A stretch of 19,189 nucleotides of DNA from JAPXSY01 sp034003585 (GTDB lineage Bacteria > Verrucomicrobiota > Kiritimatiellia > RFP12 > UBA1067). A program made the translations under genes and the position numbers. Shown here one piece after another: positions 1 through 6,993 of this stretch (within the stretch, counting starts at the first letter, position 1; every line of letters begins with the position of its first letter). The DNA lies in the NCBI GenBank assembly GCA_034003585.1, contig JAVEYH010000065.1, forward strand, positions 1-19,189, written 5' to 3'. The notes under the pieces were generated by a model. That model was not told the origin of the DNA. It did not search any database and was given only the letters and a program-made list of their open reading frames with translations.

Positions 1-120
1 GTTCCTCGCCCTTCCGCCACTCTCACCGGAAAGTATTGCTACCCCCGGATCCCGTTCGACTTGCATGCCTAATCCACGCTGCCAGCGTTCGTTCTGAGCC
101 AGAATCAAACTCTCAAGAAA
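1..120 (-). rRNA. 16S ribosomal RNA, 5' end (partial)
   Basis: The reverse complement carries the universal 5' 16S signature AGAGTTTGATTCTGGCTCAG (positions 113 to 94), followed by the conserved AACGAACGCTGGC and GCATGCAAGTCGAACG segments. The gene runs off the left edge, so only about the first 120 nucleotides are present. The 5' end is placed by analogy with E. coli numbering (AGAG begins near nucleotide 8) and may be off by a few bases. The 'GGATTAGGCATGCAAGTCGAACG' region followed by a short variable region ending in GGCGGAAGGGCGAGGAAC resembles PVC-superphylum sequences, possibly Kiritimatiellota. The fragment is too short for a firm assignment. Confidence 0.96.
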
Positions 121-308
121 AAATCCGGACGCGCCGCGACCCCGGAGGGCCGCTACGCGTTCTGTTCTTACTGATTCCAGACAAACACAAGCTTCTGTTT
201 TTCCGCATCCCCTCCGGATCGGTATCCGTCGGTTCTGCGCTTGAGCTTCCGGTTTTCAAAGAGCTTCCCGCGCCCGCCTCCGTGTTTTTCCACCGGTTTG
301 CGGCGCGG
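121..308 (-). other. 16S rRNA operon leader
   Basis: This is the stretch between the inferred start of rRNA transcription (about 308) and the 16S 5' end. It holds the boxA-like site at 253-264 and no convincing coding sequence; open frames here look incidental. Leaders of this length normally contain one side of the RNase III processing stem. The matching 3' flank lies outside the window, so that cannot be tested. Confidence 0.7.
253..264 (-). promoter_or_regulatory. boxA-like rRNA antitermination site
   Basis: On the minus strand the sequence is GCTCTTTGAAAA. It closely matches bacterial rRNA leader boxA elements, where NusB/NusE bind to assemble the antitermination complex. It lies about 45 nucleotides after the inferred transcription start and about 130 before 16S, as expected for a leader boxA. 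No boxB partner was recognised. Confidence 0.72.
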
Positions 309-314
309 GTTGGG

Positions 315-344
315 ACTATAGCAGAATGAACCGCTTGGTGTCAA
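315..344 (-). promoter_or_regulatory. rRNA operon promoter, proximal (P2-like)
   Basis: The minus strand shows a perfect -35 TTGACA (344-339), an 18-base spacer and a -10 TATAGT (320-315, five of six matches to consensus). This is the best sigma-70 type promoter in the window and it points at the 16S gene. Transcription would start near 308. The A/T-rich block at 351-380 lies just upstream, where an UP element would sit. Confidence 0.87.
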
Positions 345-350
345 CCCGCG

Positions 351-380
351 CGGCGAAGAAAAATCGCTTTTTTTTCGCCG
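351..380 (-). promoter_or_regulatory. A/T-rich hairpin or UP element upstream of the rRNA -35 box
   Basis: Positions 351-363 and 368-380 can pair over 13 base pairs (one G/T pair on the plus strand) around the loop TCGC at 364-367. On the minus strand this gives a run of eight A and a run of five T inside otherwise very GC-rich DNA, 7 bases upstream of the -35 hexamer. Position and A/T tracts fit an UP element contacting the RNA polymerase alpha subunits. The hairpin could also stop transcripts arriving from the barrel gene upstream. The sequence does not separate the two roles. Confidence 0.5.
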
Positions 381-439
381 GCCCCTCCGCGCCGCGCGCC
401 GGTTCCGCAGAACCCCCGTGTGGCGTGAAAGAGCGGCGT

Positions 440-468
440 ACAGTATCACCCCCGGCCCCGCAAGTCAA
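440..468 (-). promoter_or_regulatory. Candidate distal rRNA promoter (P1-like)
   Basis: The minus strand carries TTGACT (468-463), then TACTGT (445-440) after 17 bases. The overlapping GATACT (447-442) is a better -10 but leaves only 15 bases. It lies about 125 bases upstream of the strong promoter, consistent with the tandem promoters often seen at rRNA operons. The -35 is good and the -10 is weak, so it is only a candidate. Confidence 0.4.
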
Positions 469-485
469 CACCCCGCATGAAAAAT

Positions 486-1874
486 TCAGAATTTGCCGCT
501 GATTTCAAAGCGCAGCCAGGTGCCCACGCTCTCGCCTGCGGCCTCGTGCTCGTAATAATCGCCATAGGCCATCAGCTCGCCAATGACCGCTCCCTTTAGC
601 TCACCGCGCTTGCCGAAGATCTTGCTCAGCAGCGGGAAGTCGTAGCGGCAGAGGGCGAACAGACCGCGATAGGCATCGCGCGCGCCGTTGTCTTTCTCCG
701 CCGCATACATCGGACCGGCCTGCACGCGGACCTTGTGCTTGGCTCGCGGCTGAACGGCGGCTTCGAGATGCGGATAGACCAGATTGGACCAGCGGTAACT
801 GTCGTACATGCCGGCGGAGATGTGTCCCTCGCTATCGGTTCGATTGAAGAGCGGATTCCAGCCGGTTGCGGTTCCTCCGTCGGCGGTTTTGTAATAGCTG
901 TCGTCATCGCCCGACAGGTAGAGCAACGCGCCGGTCAGGCGCGGCTTGCCGGCCCAATCGTCACGCGCGTAGGTGACGCCCGCATAGGTCATCCAAGCGG
1001 CGATGTTTCGGCCTTCCATGCCGGACTGGCCGTCGATCTTCCCGACCTGCGCGGCGGACTCGAGTTCCGCCGAGAGCGTGTCGGAAAAACGCGGCATCAG
1101 GCGCGTGCCGAACGTGTGGAAATCCCGGCCCGGATAGCGCGTCTCTTTGTCGTAGAACCGGGTTTCCTGTTTCCAGATCCAATAGAACTCCATCGGGAAG
1201 TCTTCGATTTCGTTGTAATGCATATAGGCCATCAGCGCCTTTTCGTGCATCTTGGAATACGGTGCCCCGCTCTTGATCTTCGTCTGGTCATAGATGTCAT
1301 GCGGATTGCCGAGGGTCCAGTCGTCCCGATACCGGCTCCACACCGCCATCAGATCGACATCGCTGCGCTCCATCAACTTGACCTTCGCAAGGATCGCGTC
1401 GAAATACTCGGTGCGGGTGCCGTCGCCGCCTGTGCCGTCACTGAGCATACGGCCGCTGCCCTCTTTGATGTTCTGGCGGCCGATGCGAAGATCCACGCGC
1501 TCGCGGATATTCTTGATGTCGAAGTAGAGGTTGTCGATGTACAGCTCATCCGGAAACTCGTTCCTGTGTTTGTTGCCGGCGCTGTTGCGGTAGTCGCGGA
1601 ATTCATTGCCCAGACGCAGGGTGGCGCCCAGGTCCTCAGTGAAATCGGCCCTGCCCCACACGCGGGTCCGCAGCCGGGCATAATCCTCATACGCGGTGTC
1701 GATCGAGGTTTTGCCCTTGTCCGGCCAGTTGTCTTTGTACTCATACCGGAAACGGATGTCCGCGCCCGCGTCGAATACGGGATAGGCCGGATCAGGCGAG
1801 TGCCCCTCCGCCCGCGCCACGATACCGGACAGAACGCAAAACACCCCAACCCAGCGTTGCCGCTCTCTCTTCAT
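486..1874 (-). CDS. Outer-membrane beta-barrel protein, alginate-export/porin-like
   Basis: A protein of 462 residues. The start at 1874 is preferred over the in-frame ATG at 1889 because it has GAGG/AAGG upstream and begins directly with a signal peptide (MKRERQ, hydrophobic stretch, then VARA before EG as a likely cleavage site). The mature part has alternating aromatic/charged strands such as DIRFRYEY, RLRTRVWGRADF and LDLRIGRQ-like segments, and it ends in WLRFEISGKF. A C-terminal phenylalanine is the usual signal for insertion by the BAM complex. The overall look resembles the alginate-export (AlgE-like) barrel family. That family label rests on pattern recognition, and the substrate is unknown. 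The gene stands alone between the ATP-grasp fusion gene and the rRNA promoter, on the same strand. Confidence 0.7.
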   Translation of the reverse strand: MKRERQRWVGVFCVLSGIVARAEGHSPDPAYPVFDAGADIRFRYEYKDNWPDKGKTSIDTAYEDYARLRTRVWGRADFTEDLGATLRLGNEFRDYRNSAGNKHRNEFPDELYIDNLYFDIKNIRERVDLRIGRQNIKEGSGRMLSDGTGGDGTRTEYFDAILAKVKLMERSDVDLMAVWSRYRDDWTLGNPHDIYDQTKIKSGAPYSKMHEKALMAYMHYNEIEDFPMEFYWIWKQETRFYDKETRYPGRDFHTFGTRLMPRFSDTLSAELESAAQVGKIDGQSGMEGRNIAAWMTYAGVTYARDDWAGKPRLTGALLYLSGDDDSYYKTADGGTATGWNPLFNRTDSEGHISAGMYDSYRWSNLVYPHLEAAVQPRAKHKVRVQAGPMYAAEKDNGARDAYRGLFALCRYDFPLLSKIFGKRGELKGAVIGELMAYGDYYEHEAAGESVGTWLRFEISGKF

Positions 1875-2026
1875 GCCCTTCGTCCTCATGTCGGATGCGC
1901 ACGCGACGGACGGCGCGCGCCGTCTGAACCGCCGTGTGATTGGCGCACAGGATGCGGCCGCGGCGCTTGTCTTTCATGAGCGGATTGCGAGAATCGCGTT
2001 AGACTGCACAGAGCGGCCCGACCGCG
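1875..2026 (-). other. Intergenic region upstream of the barrel gene, with a 16-base palindrome
   Basis: This 152-base gap separates the stop of the ATP-grasp fusion gene from the barrel gene. It contains the perfect palindrome GACGGCGCGCGCCGTC at 1909-1924, about 35 bases before the barrel start codon. No clear -35/-10 pair and no U-tailed terminator was seen. The palindrome could be an operator or an RNA hairpin in the 5' leader, but in DNA this GC-rich it may be chance. Confidence 0.3.
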
Positions 2027-5000
2027 TCAGAGCTGCGGATCCGGCGATTCCCCCATGAGCGCCAGCGGCCAGGCGGGATCGGTCACCGCGCCGATCTTGA
2101 CCGCATAGCTGGTCCGCGCCGCGATGTCCTCATCGGTCACCAGATGCACATCCAGCAGCCCGTCGGTACGGTACCCGGTACGCAGGTAATTCTGTTCCGC
2201 GAGGCTCAGACTCCATCCTTCCAGCCACACCAGCAGCTCTTTGCGCTGTTTCGGGGTCCCCCGGAAATGAACCAGCAGATCGATGTCGCTGTCGGGTCCG
2301 GCGGTGGCGTTCGCGGTGGAGCCGAACAGGTAGAGCGCCTGCACGCCGAACCGTCCCGCCTGGAGCCGCTGGCCGAGTTGCTCCGCCATCCGGAGCCGCC
2401 AGCGCCAGAAATCCTCCACCCGCCCCTCGGCCGGCCGCGGCTTCGTCTGCGGCTCCTCGCTGAGGACCGCGGGTTCCGCGAGATAGCCGACCGCCTCACC
2501 CAACTCGGCGTTCATGAGGATGCGCAGCACGTTGCCGGCCTCACAACCCGGCACATCGATCACGTGCAGCACCTCGCCGAGATGCGCGAATTCCGGCAGG
2601 ATGCCGGCGAGCATGTTGCGCGAACTGTTGAGGAAGCGCTCGTTGAACTCCACCTCCGGATCATCCGGGTAGAGGGGGATGTAGCGGATGCCCGCCTCGA
2701 CCATATCCTGGAAGAAATGGGTGCCGAAGGAGAGTTCCGGGGCGTATCCACCGCGCTTGCCCGCGATTTCGATCAGCACCGCGGTGTTGCAGATATCGGC
2801 ATAGGTCACCTGCACGCCCTGCTTGATGTCGCCGCGGCTGCCCCAGCGGCCGGGGCCCATCAGGATGAAGCGGCGCTTGGGTAGCAGCACGTTCAGCCGG
2901 CCCACTGCGCGGGCAATCTCCACCAGCGCGTCGCGGCTCGTCTGTTCCGCATACCGCGCGGGCGAGACATAAACGATGTGCGAGATGTCGGGCACCCGGC
3001 CGTTGGAGATGAAGCGGTTCGCGGTGAAGAGGATGCTGGGGGCCGGAATGTCCTGCGGGATCACGCTCGGCGCGGTTTCGATCTCCGTGTACTGCGGGCG
3101 GCACTGGAGCAGGTAAAACGACCGGCCATCCGAGGCGAACTCGATATCCACGGGCGTGGCCAGCCCCTCCTGCAGCGCCAGCAGAATGGCCCGGATCCTC
3201 TTGACGAAGTCCGTCCGGGCGATCAGCCCTTCGAACGTGGCGACCAGCTCGTCGCGCTCCAGGTCCAGATCGAGTCCCGACGGGGGCTGGATATGCCCGT
3301 CACGGTACACGGAAACGTAGTGCCGCAGATTCGGGATCGCGTTGCCCCATTCGCGCAGCAGCCTGCCGTACGGCACGGTTTCAAAAGCGCGGGACTCCAC
3401 ATTGATGACATCGGTCATCGCCGGCGCATAGTGCCGGATCTCATCCGGGCTGACATTCACGCGCAACCCCGGCTGCCCCGGTGAAAGCAACACCGGATAA
3501 TCGTTGCTCACCCGGTCCACTGCGCGCGTGCCGAGCCCCGGAACCAGCCGCACGAGACCATCCTCGCGGCGCAGCCGCGGCGACCAGCGGAACTCGTTGC
3601 TGCTGAAGGCGACACCGGCGTAGGCCGGCATCACATACGGTCCCACACGCATGCCCACCACTTCCTGGATCAGAATGCCCATCTCCTCGTGGAAATCCAG
3701 CAAGCCGTGCTCGGCCCGGTAGAGGATCGGGTCCGGGCCGTACACCGAAGCGTAGATCTCGGCGATCGCATCCAGCAGCGCCTCCAGACGCGCCTGCTTG
3801 CTGCCTTGGTTCGACAGGAACAGGCTCTTGTATTTCCCGGAAAAGGCCGTCCCCGTGCGGTCTTCGAGCAGACTCGAGCTGCGGACGATCAACGGGCATT
3901 CGCCGAAATCATCGAGCGCCAGCGACAGGCCCTTCACGATGTCGCCGGGAAACGGGGCATTCTTGAACAACTGAATGATGTTGGGGTACTCGATCCGGAT
4001 CTGTTCCAACTCCTTGTACTTCTGCTCGTTGACGTCCTCCAGTTCGTTGTACCGCAGGAATTCCGTCTGGCAATCCGCCGTGAGATACCAGGTTTTGGGG
4101 ATCCGGAGTTCCGCGAAAAGCGCCTCGCCCTGATCCGCCGCCCGCTTCAGCAGATGATACGCCAGAAAGAGTCCCGTGCTTTTGCCGCCCAACCGGCCGT
4201 TGCTGCCGGCCGGATAGATGATCCGCGGCGCGAGGTCGAAAAAGTCCGCCACCTCGAGATAGCGTTTGGCAAGGTTGATGAACGCGATGTTGTCGGTGAA
4301 GAAGCGGCGGATCAGCGACACCCGCAACCACTGCTCCATCGGCCGGGCCAGCGTGCCCTCGCTGCCGGTCAGCGCCCGGTACCGGAGGATGGCGTCCACG
4401 ATCTGGCCGAGCGGCGTGTTGCCGGAGTCCACCGCCTTGATCAGAAAGCTGAGCTTGTTTTCCTGGATCCACTTGTGGAGGTTGTCGAGGATGTCCGCGT
4501 CGCTGAGGTGCCGGGCGGCGATGGCGAAGACCCGGTCGCTGACTCCGAACAAACTTTCGCGCGTCTGCTTCAGGCTGGGGCTGTTGCCATCCTGCGCGCC
4601 TTCGGCCTGCGGCGCGGCGAAATCCGTCCCGAAGGTGTTCAGCAACAGGCCGGCGTCCTTGATCCCGCACCGGAACAGGCAGTACAGCATCTTGCGCGAG
4701 ATGTGGAGGTAGAGCTTCTCGTCCGTGCGGCGCAGCAGGTCGACGATCACCATCCATTCATGGTGGCTTTTCTCGGCCAGCGCGCGCTGCGTGGCGTCCC
4801 AGTCGTGGCGCAGCTTCTCCAGTTTGCGGTGGAAGGAGGTTTGGCCGATCCGCTCGGCGATGGTGCGGATGAGTTTGATCTCTTTCTGGAGGAAGAAGCC
4901 TTCGCGCGAGGCCGGCACCTCGCTGACATACGAGACTTCGATCAAGCCGACGACCCGCTCCTCCTCTTTGATCGGCACGGTCTCGGACCAGCGCGTCGGC

Positions 5001-5227
5001 GTGTAGGACGCCGGCTCGTAGACGGCGTCCTCGTAGACGATCCGCACCTGGCAGAGCTTGGGATACTGCCAGCCGTACGGGATGACCGTGATCAGGCTCC
5101 GGAAGATTTCGGCCAGGGGCAGCGTCCCGTTCCCCAGCAACTCCTCGACCTGATAGAGGCAGTTCAACTCCTTGGCGCGCTCGCGCAAGAGGTTGAACCG
5201 GTCTTTGTCCTGGCTCTTGTCGCTCAT
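2027..5227 (-). CDS. GAF-like / PPDK-type ATP-grasp / nucleotidyltransferase fusion protein
   Basis: A protein of 1066 residues. The start at 5227 (MSDKSQ) has GGAAGGG just upstream; the longer frame to 5305 would run through a strong hairpin and has an atypical N-terminus. Residues about 20-135 resemble a GAF-like sensor region, ending in a helical stretch. Residues about 335-712 match the PEP/pyruvate-binding ATP-grasp fold of PPDK and PEP synthase: GRLGGKSTGL (344-353), LIVRSSSLLED (446-456), ILIQEVV (518-524) and DIEFASDG then LLQCRPQ (694-712). Residues about 788-895 hold a GPGRWGS module with GTHFFQ (835-840), known from PEP-synthase-like proteins. Residues about 955-1050 are a minimal nucleotidyltransferase domain with the full GSx10DxD motif (G969, S970, D981, D983) and a likely third acid D1026. 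The phosphohistidine and PEP-binding barrel domains of true PPDK are absent, so it is unlikely to make PEP alone. It follows gdh on the same strand. The domains are well supported; the function is unknown. Confidence 0.82.
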   Translation of the reverse strand: MSDKSQDKDRFNLLRERAKELNCLYQVEELLGNGTLPLAEIFRSLITVIPYGWQYPKLCQVRIVYEDAVYEPASYTPTRWSETVPIKEEERVVGLIEVSYVSEVPASREGFFLQKEIKLIRTIAERIGQTSFHRKLEKLRHDWDATQRALAEKSHHEWMVIVDLLRRTDEKLYLHISRKMLYCLFRCGIKDAGLLLNTFGTDFAAPQAEGAQDGNSPSLKQTRESLFGVSDRVFAIAARHLSDADILDNLHKWIQENKLSFLIKAVDSGNTPLGQIVDAILRYRALTGSEGTLARPMEQWLRVSLIRRFFTDNIAFINLAKRYLEVADFFDLAPRIIYPAGSNGRLGGKSTGLFLAYHLLKRAADQGEALFAELRIPKTWYLTADCQTEFLRYNELEDVNEQKYKELEQIRIEYPNIIQLFKNAPFPGDIVKGLSLALDDFGECPLIVRSSSLLEDRTGTAFSGKYKSLFLSNQGSKQARLEALLDAIAEIYASVYGPDPILYRAEHGLLDFHEEMGILIQEVVGMRVGPYVMPAYAGVAFSSNEFRWSPRLRREDGLVRLVPGLGTRAVDRVSNDYPVLLSPGQPGLRVNVSPDEIRHYAPAMTDVINVESRAFETVPYGRLLREWGNAIPNLRHYVSVYRDGHIQPPSGLDLDLERDELVATFEGLIARTDFVKRIRAILLALQEGLATPVDIEFASDGRSFYLLQCRPQYTEIETAPSVIPQDIPAPSILFTANRFISNGRVPDISHIVYVSPARYAEQTSRDALVEIARAVGRLNVLLPKRRFILMGPGRWGSRGDIKQGVQVTYADICNTAVLIEIAGKRGGYAPELSFGTHFFQDMVEAGIRYIPLYPDDPEVEFNERFLNSSRNMLAGILPEFAHLGEVLHVIDVPGCEAGNVLRILMNAELGEAVGYLAEPAVLSEEPQTKPRPAEGRVEDFWRWRLRMAEQLGQRLQAGRFGVQALYLFGSTANATAGPDSDIDLLVHFRGTPKQRKELLVWLEGWSLSLAEQNYLRTGYRTDGLLDVHLVTDEDIAARTSYAVKIGAVTDPAWPLALMGESPDPQL

Positions 5228-5262
5228 CCGTCCGCCCTTCCGCATCGCGACCCCCGGTCTAA

Positions 5263-5300
5263 CGCCCGGAACGGGCGGGGCGTGCCGGCAGCGCCCCGCC
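5263..5300 (-). other. Overlapping hairpins in the gdh to fusion-gene gap
   Basis: Positions 5274-5282 and 5292-5300 form a perfect 9-base-pair stem around a self-complementary TGCCGGCA. A second stem pairs 5263-5268 with 5272-5277 around GAA. The two share 5274-5277, so they cannot both form. They lie between the gdh stop (5333) and the fusion gene start (5227). No U-run follows on the minus strand, so this is not a standard terminator. It may stabilise the gdh message or attenuate downstream expression, or simply reflect high GC content. Confidence 0.4.
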
Positions 5301-5332
5301 TTCACCTTTTCTTACCGCCTATCCGGTCCGCC

Positions 5333-6619
5333 TCACGCCCAGCCGCGCAACCGGACCGCCTCGGCCACCCGGTTGATCGCGATCATGTACGCGGCATCGC
5401 GCAGGTAGAGTTTCTGACGGCGGGCCAGATCGCTGACCGCCGCGAACGCGGAGGTCATTTTCGTGTCCAGTTTGGCGAGCACCTCATCCTTCTCCCAGAA
5501 GTAATTGGTGTTGCACTGCACCTGCTCGAAATAGCTGCAGGTGACGCCGCCGGCGTTGGTCAGAAAGTCCGGCAGCACAAAGACGCCGCGCTGCTTGAGC
5601 ACCTCATCCGCCTCCGGCGTGGTCGGCCCGTTCGCGCCCTCGGCGATGACCCGGACGCGTTTCGAGATTTTCTGGACCGTGTCGCGGTTGATCTGGTTCT
5701 CCAGCGCCGCCGGAATCAGGACATCCACCTCCTGCTCCAGCCAGGCCCCGCCCGGCAGCATCTCATACCCGAGTTCGCGCGCGCGGTTCTTGTCGATTCC
5801 GCCGAACTTGTCGGAGATCCCGCGCAGTTCCTTGAGGCAGATCCCGTCCGCCTTGCGGAACGTGTAGGAGGTCTTGTCCGCCTGATCCCAGCAGGAGATC
5901 GCGGTGACCGTGCCGCCGAGCTCGGTGTACAACTGCACGGCGTATTGCGCCACGTTCCCGAAGCCCTGCACGCTGGCGGTGGTCTTCCGCGGTTCGATGC
6001 CGAGTTCCTTCAACGCCTCACGCAACGTGAACACCACGCCGAAACCCGTGGCCTCCGTGCGCCCGAGTGACCCGCCCATGCCGACCGGCTTGCCCGTGAT
6101 GAAGCCGGGATACCGGCCGCCGCGAACCGTTTCGAACTCGTCGAGCATCCAGAGCATGTGCTGGCCGTTGGTCATCACGTCCGGCGCGGGCACGTCACTC
6201 ACCGGCCCGACATTCCTGGCGATCTGGCGGACCCACCCCCGGCAGATCTGCTCCTGCTCGCGCAGGCTCAGGTGGTGCGGATCGCAAATCACCCCGCCCT
6301 TGCCGCCGCCCAACGGGATATCCACCACCGAACACTTCCACGTCATCCACATCGACAGCGCGCGCACCGTATCGATCGTCTCCATCGGATGGAACCGGAT
6401 GCCGCCTTTCGCGGGACCCCGCGCATCATTGTGCTGGACCCGGAAACCCTTAAACACGCGCACGGCCCCGTCATCCATCCGGACCGGAATGGTGAACTGG
6501 TATTCCCGCATCGGCTGCCGCAACAGATCGCGCACCCCCTCGTCTAATTCCAGCACCGCGGCCACCTTGTCAAACTGCGATTGCGCCACCTGAAACGGGT
6601 TATACGAACTGCTCTCCAT
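5333..6619 (-). CDS. gdhA: Glutamate dehydrogenase (Glu/Leu/Phe/Val dehydrogenase family)
   Basis: A protein of 428 residues, typical of hexameric glutamate dehydrogenases. It interconverts glutamate and 2-oxoglutarate plus ammonia in the cytoplasm, linking nitrogen assimilation to the TCA cycle. The substrate-binding half shows GPAKGGIRFHP (68-78, K71), MTWKCSV (92-98, K95) and IPLGGGKGG (101-109), whose K107 is the expected catalytic lysine; PAPDV (144-148) supplies D147. The cofactor half has a Rossmann GFGNVA (219-224). NAD or NADP preference cannot be read reliably. The ATG at 6619 has AAGGAG 7 bases upstream, which settles the start. A candidate promoter lies at 6703-6732. The downstream neighbour is the ATP-grasp/nucleotidyltransferase fusion, possibly co-transcribed. 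Confidence 0.95.
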   Translation of the reverse strand: MESSSYNPFQVAQSQFDKVAAVLELDEGVRDLLRQPMREYQFTIPVRMDDGAVRVFKGFRVQHNDARGPAKGGIRFHPMETIDTVRALSMWMTWKCSVVDIPLGGGKGGVICDPHHLSLREQEQICRGWVRQIARNVGPVSDVPAPDVMTNGQHMLWMLDEFETVRGGRYPGFITGKPVGMGGSLGRTEATGFGVVFTLREALKELGIEPRKTTASVQGFGNVAQYAVQLYTELGGTVTAISCWDQADKTSYTFRKADGICLKELRGISDKFGGIDKNRARELGYEMLPGGAWLEQEVDVLIPAALENQINRDTVQKISKRVRVIAEGANGPTTPEADEVLKQRGVFVLPDFLTNAGGVTCSYFEQVQCNTNYFWEKDEVLAKLDTKMTSAFAAVSDLARRQKLYLRDAAYMIAINRVAEAVRLRGWA

Positions 6620-6702
6620 GCCCTTTCTCCTTTCGTGTCACACATCGGACGCCACAAGTCGTTCTGGCCGGGCGCAAATTGATTTCGATGCGTGAAAATA
6701 AA

Positions 6703-6732
6703 TTTATACTATAAAAGCCACCCTTACGACAA
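6703..6732 (-). promoter_or_regulatory. Candidate gdh promoter
   Basis: On the minus strand TTGTCG (6732-6727, four of six to the -35 consensus) and TATAAA (6708-6703, five of six to the -10) are separated by 18 bases, in a local A/T-rich patch. Transcription would start near 6696, giving a leader of about 77 bases before gdh. The dyad at 6748-6786 lies 15 bases upstream of the -35. Confidence 0.5.
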
Positions 6733-6747
6733 TGACGACTTCACAGA

Positions 6748-6786
6748 GGGTGCGATGCTGCGATTCAACTTGTTGAATCCGCACCC
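6748..6786 (-). repeat. Dyad / stem-loop upstream of the gdh promoter
   Basis: A perfect inverted repeat pairs GATTCAAC (6762-6769) with GTTGAATC (6772-6779) across TT. Further out, GGGTGCG (6748-6754) pairs with CGCACCC (6780-6786), leaving 7 bases (6755-6761) bulged on one side. It could be an operator for a dimeric regulator of gdh, or the end of an RNA reading in from the dcw cluster. There is no U-run to make it a classic terminator. Confidence 0.5.
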
Positions 6787-6804
6787 GCACCGCAAGGAGG
6801 ATTT

Positions 6805-6993
6805 AGGAGGGAGGAGGTAGGAGTTGTCATACCCTCGAAGCAAAGCGGTTGAGGAATCTGACATGCTGAGGAACCGGTGTCTCTTCAGAAACAGGTATCC
6901 GCTTCCTGCCGCTCAGTCCATGCTTGAAAGGCGTGGAATCCCAAGAAAGGCGTTGTTGTAGAGGGGCACCCCGTTCTCAAACTCCTCCCTCCT
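6805..6993. repeat. Structured intergenic element with 12-base inverted ends
   Basis: AGGAGGGAGGAG at 6805-6816 is the exact reverse complement of 6982-6993, enclosing about 165 bases less GC-rich than the flanking genes. Inside, 6862-6922 folds into a long imperfect hairpin: stems 6862-6869 with 6913-6922, 6870-6877 with 6899-6906 (one mismatch) and 6878-6883 with 6888-6893, loop 6884-6887. One pair is a G/U wobble only if the minus strand is transcribed. The right end overlaps the stop codon of the upstream lipoprotein gene. It may be a small non-autonomous mobile repeat or a structured 3' UTR. The purine-rich ends are low in complexity, so the inverted repeat could be chance. Confidence 0.4.

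Noticed and set aside
735..1979. A plus-strand open frame of 414 codons opposite the barrel gene
   Set aside because: The minus-strand frame has a signal peptide, barrel-like strands and a terminal phenylalanine; the plus frame has none of these.
3689..6070. A plus-strand open frame of 793 codons opposite the fusion gene and gdh
   Set aside because: It is antisense to two genes with clear domain motifs and shows no domain of its own; composition is that of a GC-driven shadow frame.
6679..6710. A plus-strand promoter (TTGATT ... TATACT) in the gdh upstream region
   Set aside because: The spacing is 20 bases and there is no plus-strand gene downstream; the A/T patch is better explained by the gdh promoter on the other strand.
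6961..6972. A short GGGG/CCCC hairpin after the lipoprotein stop as a terminator
   Set aside because: The stem is only four base pairs around TG and no U-run follows on the minus strand.
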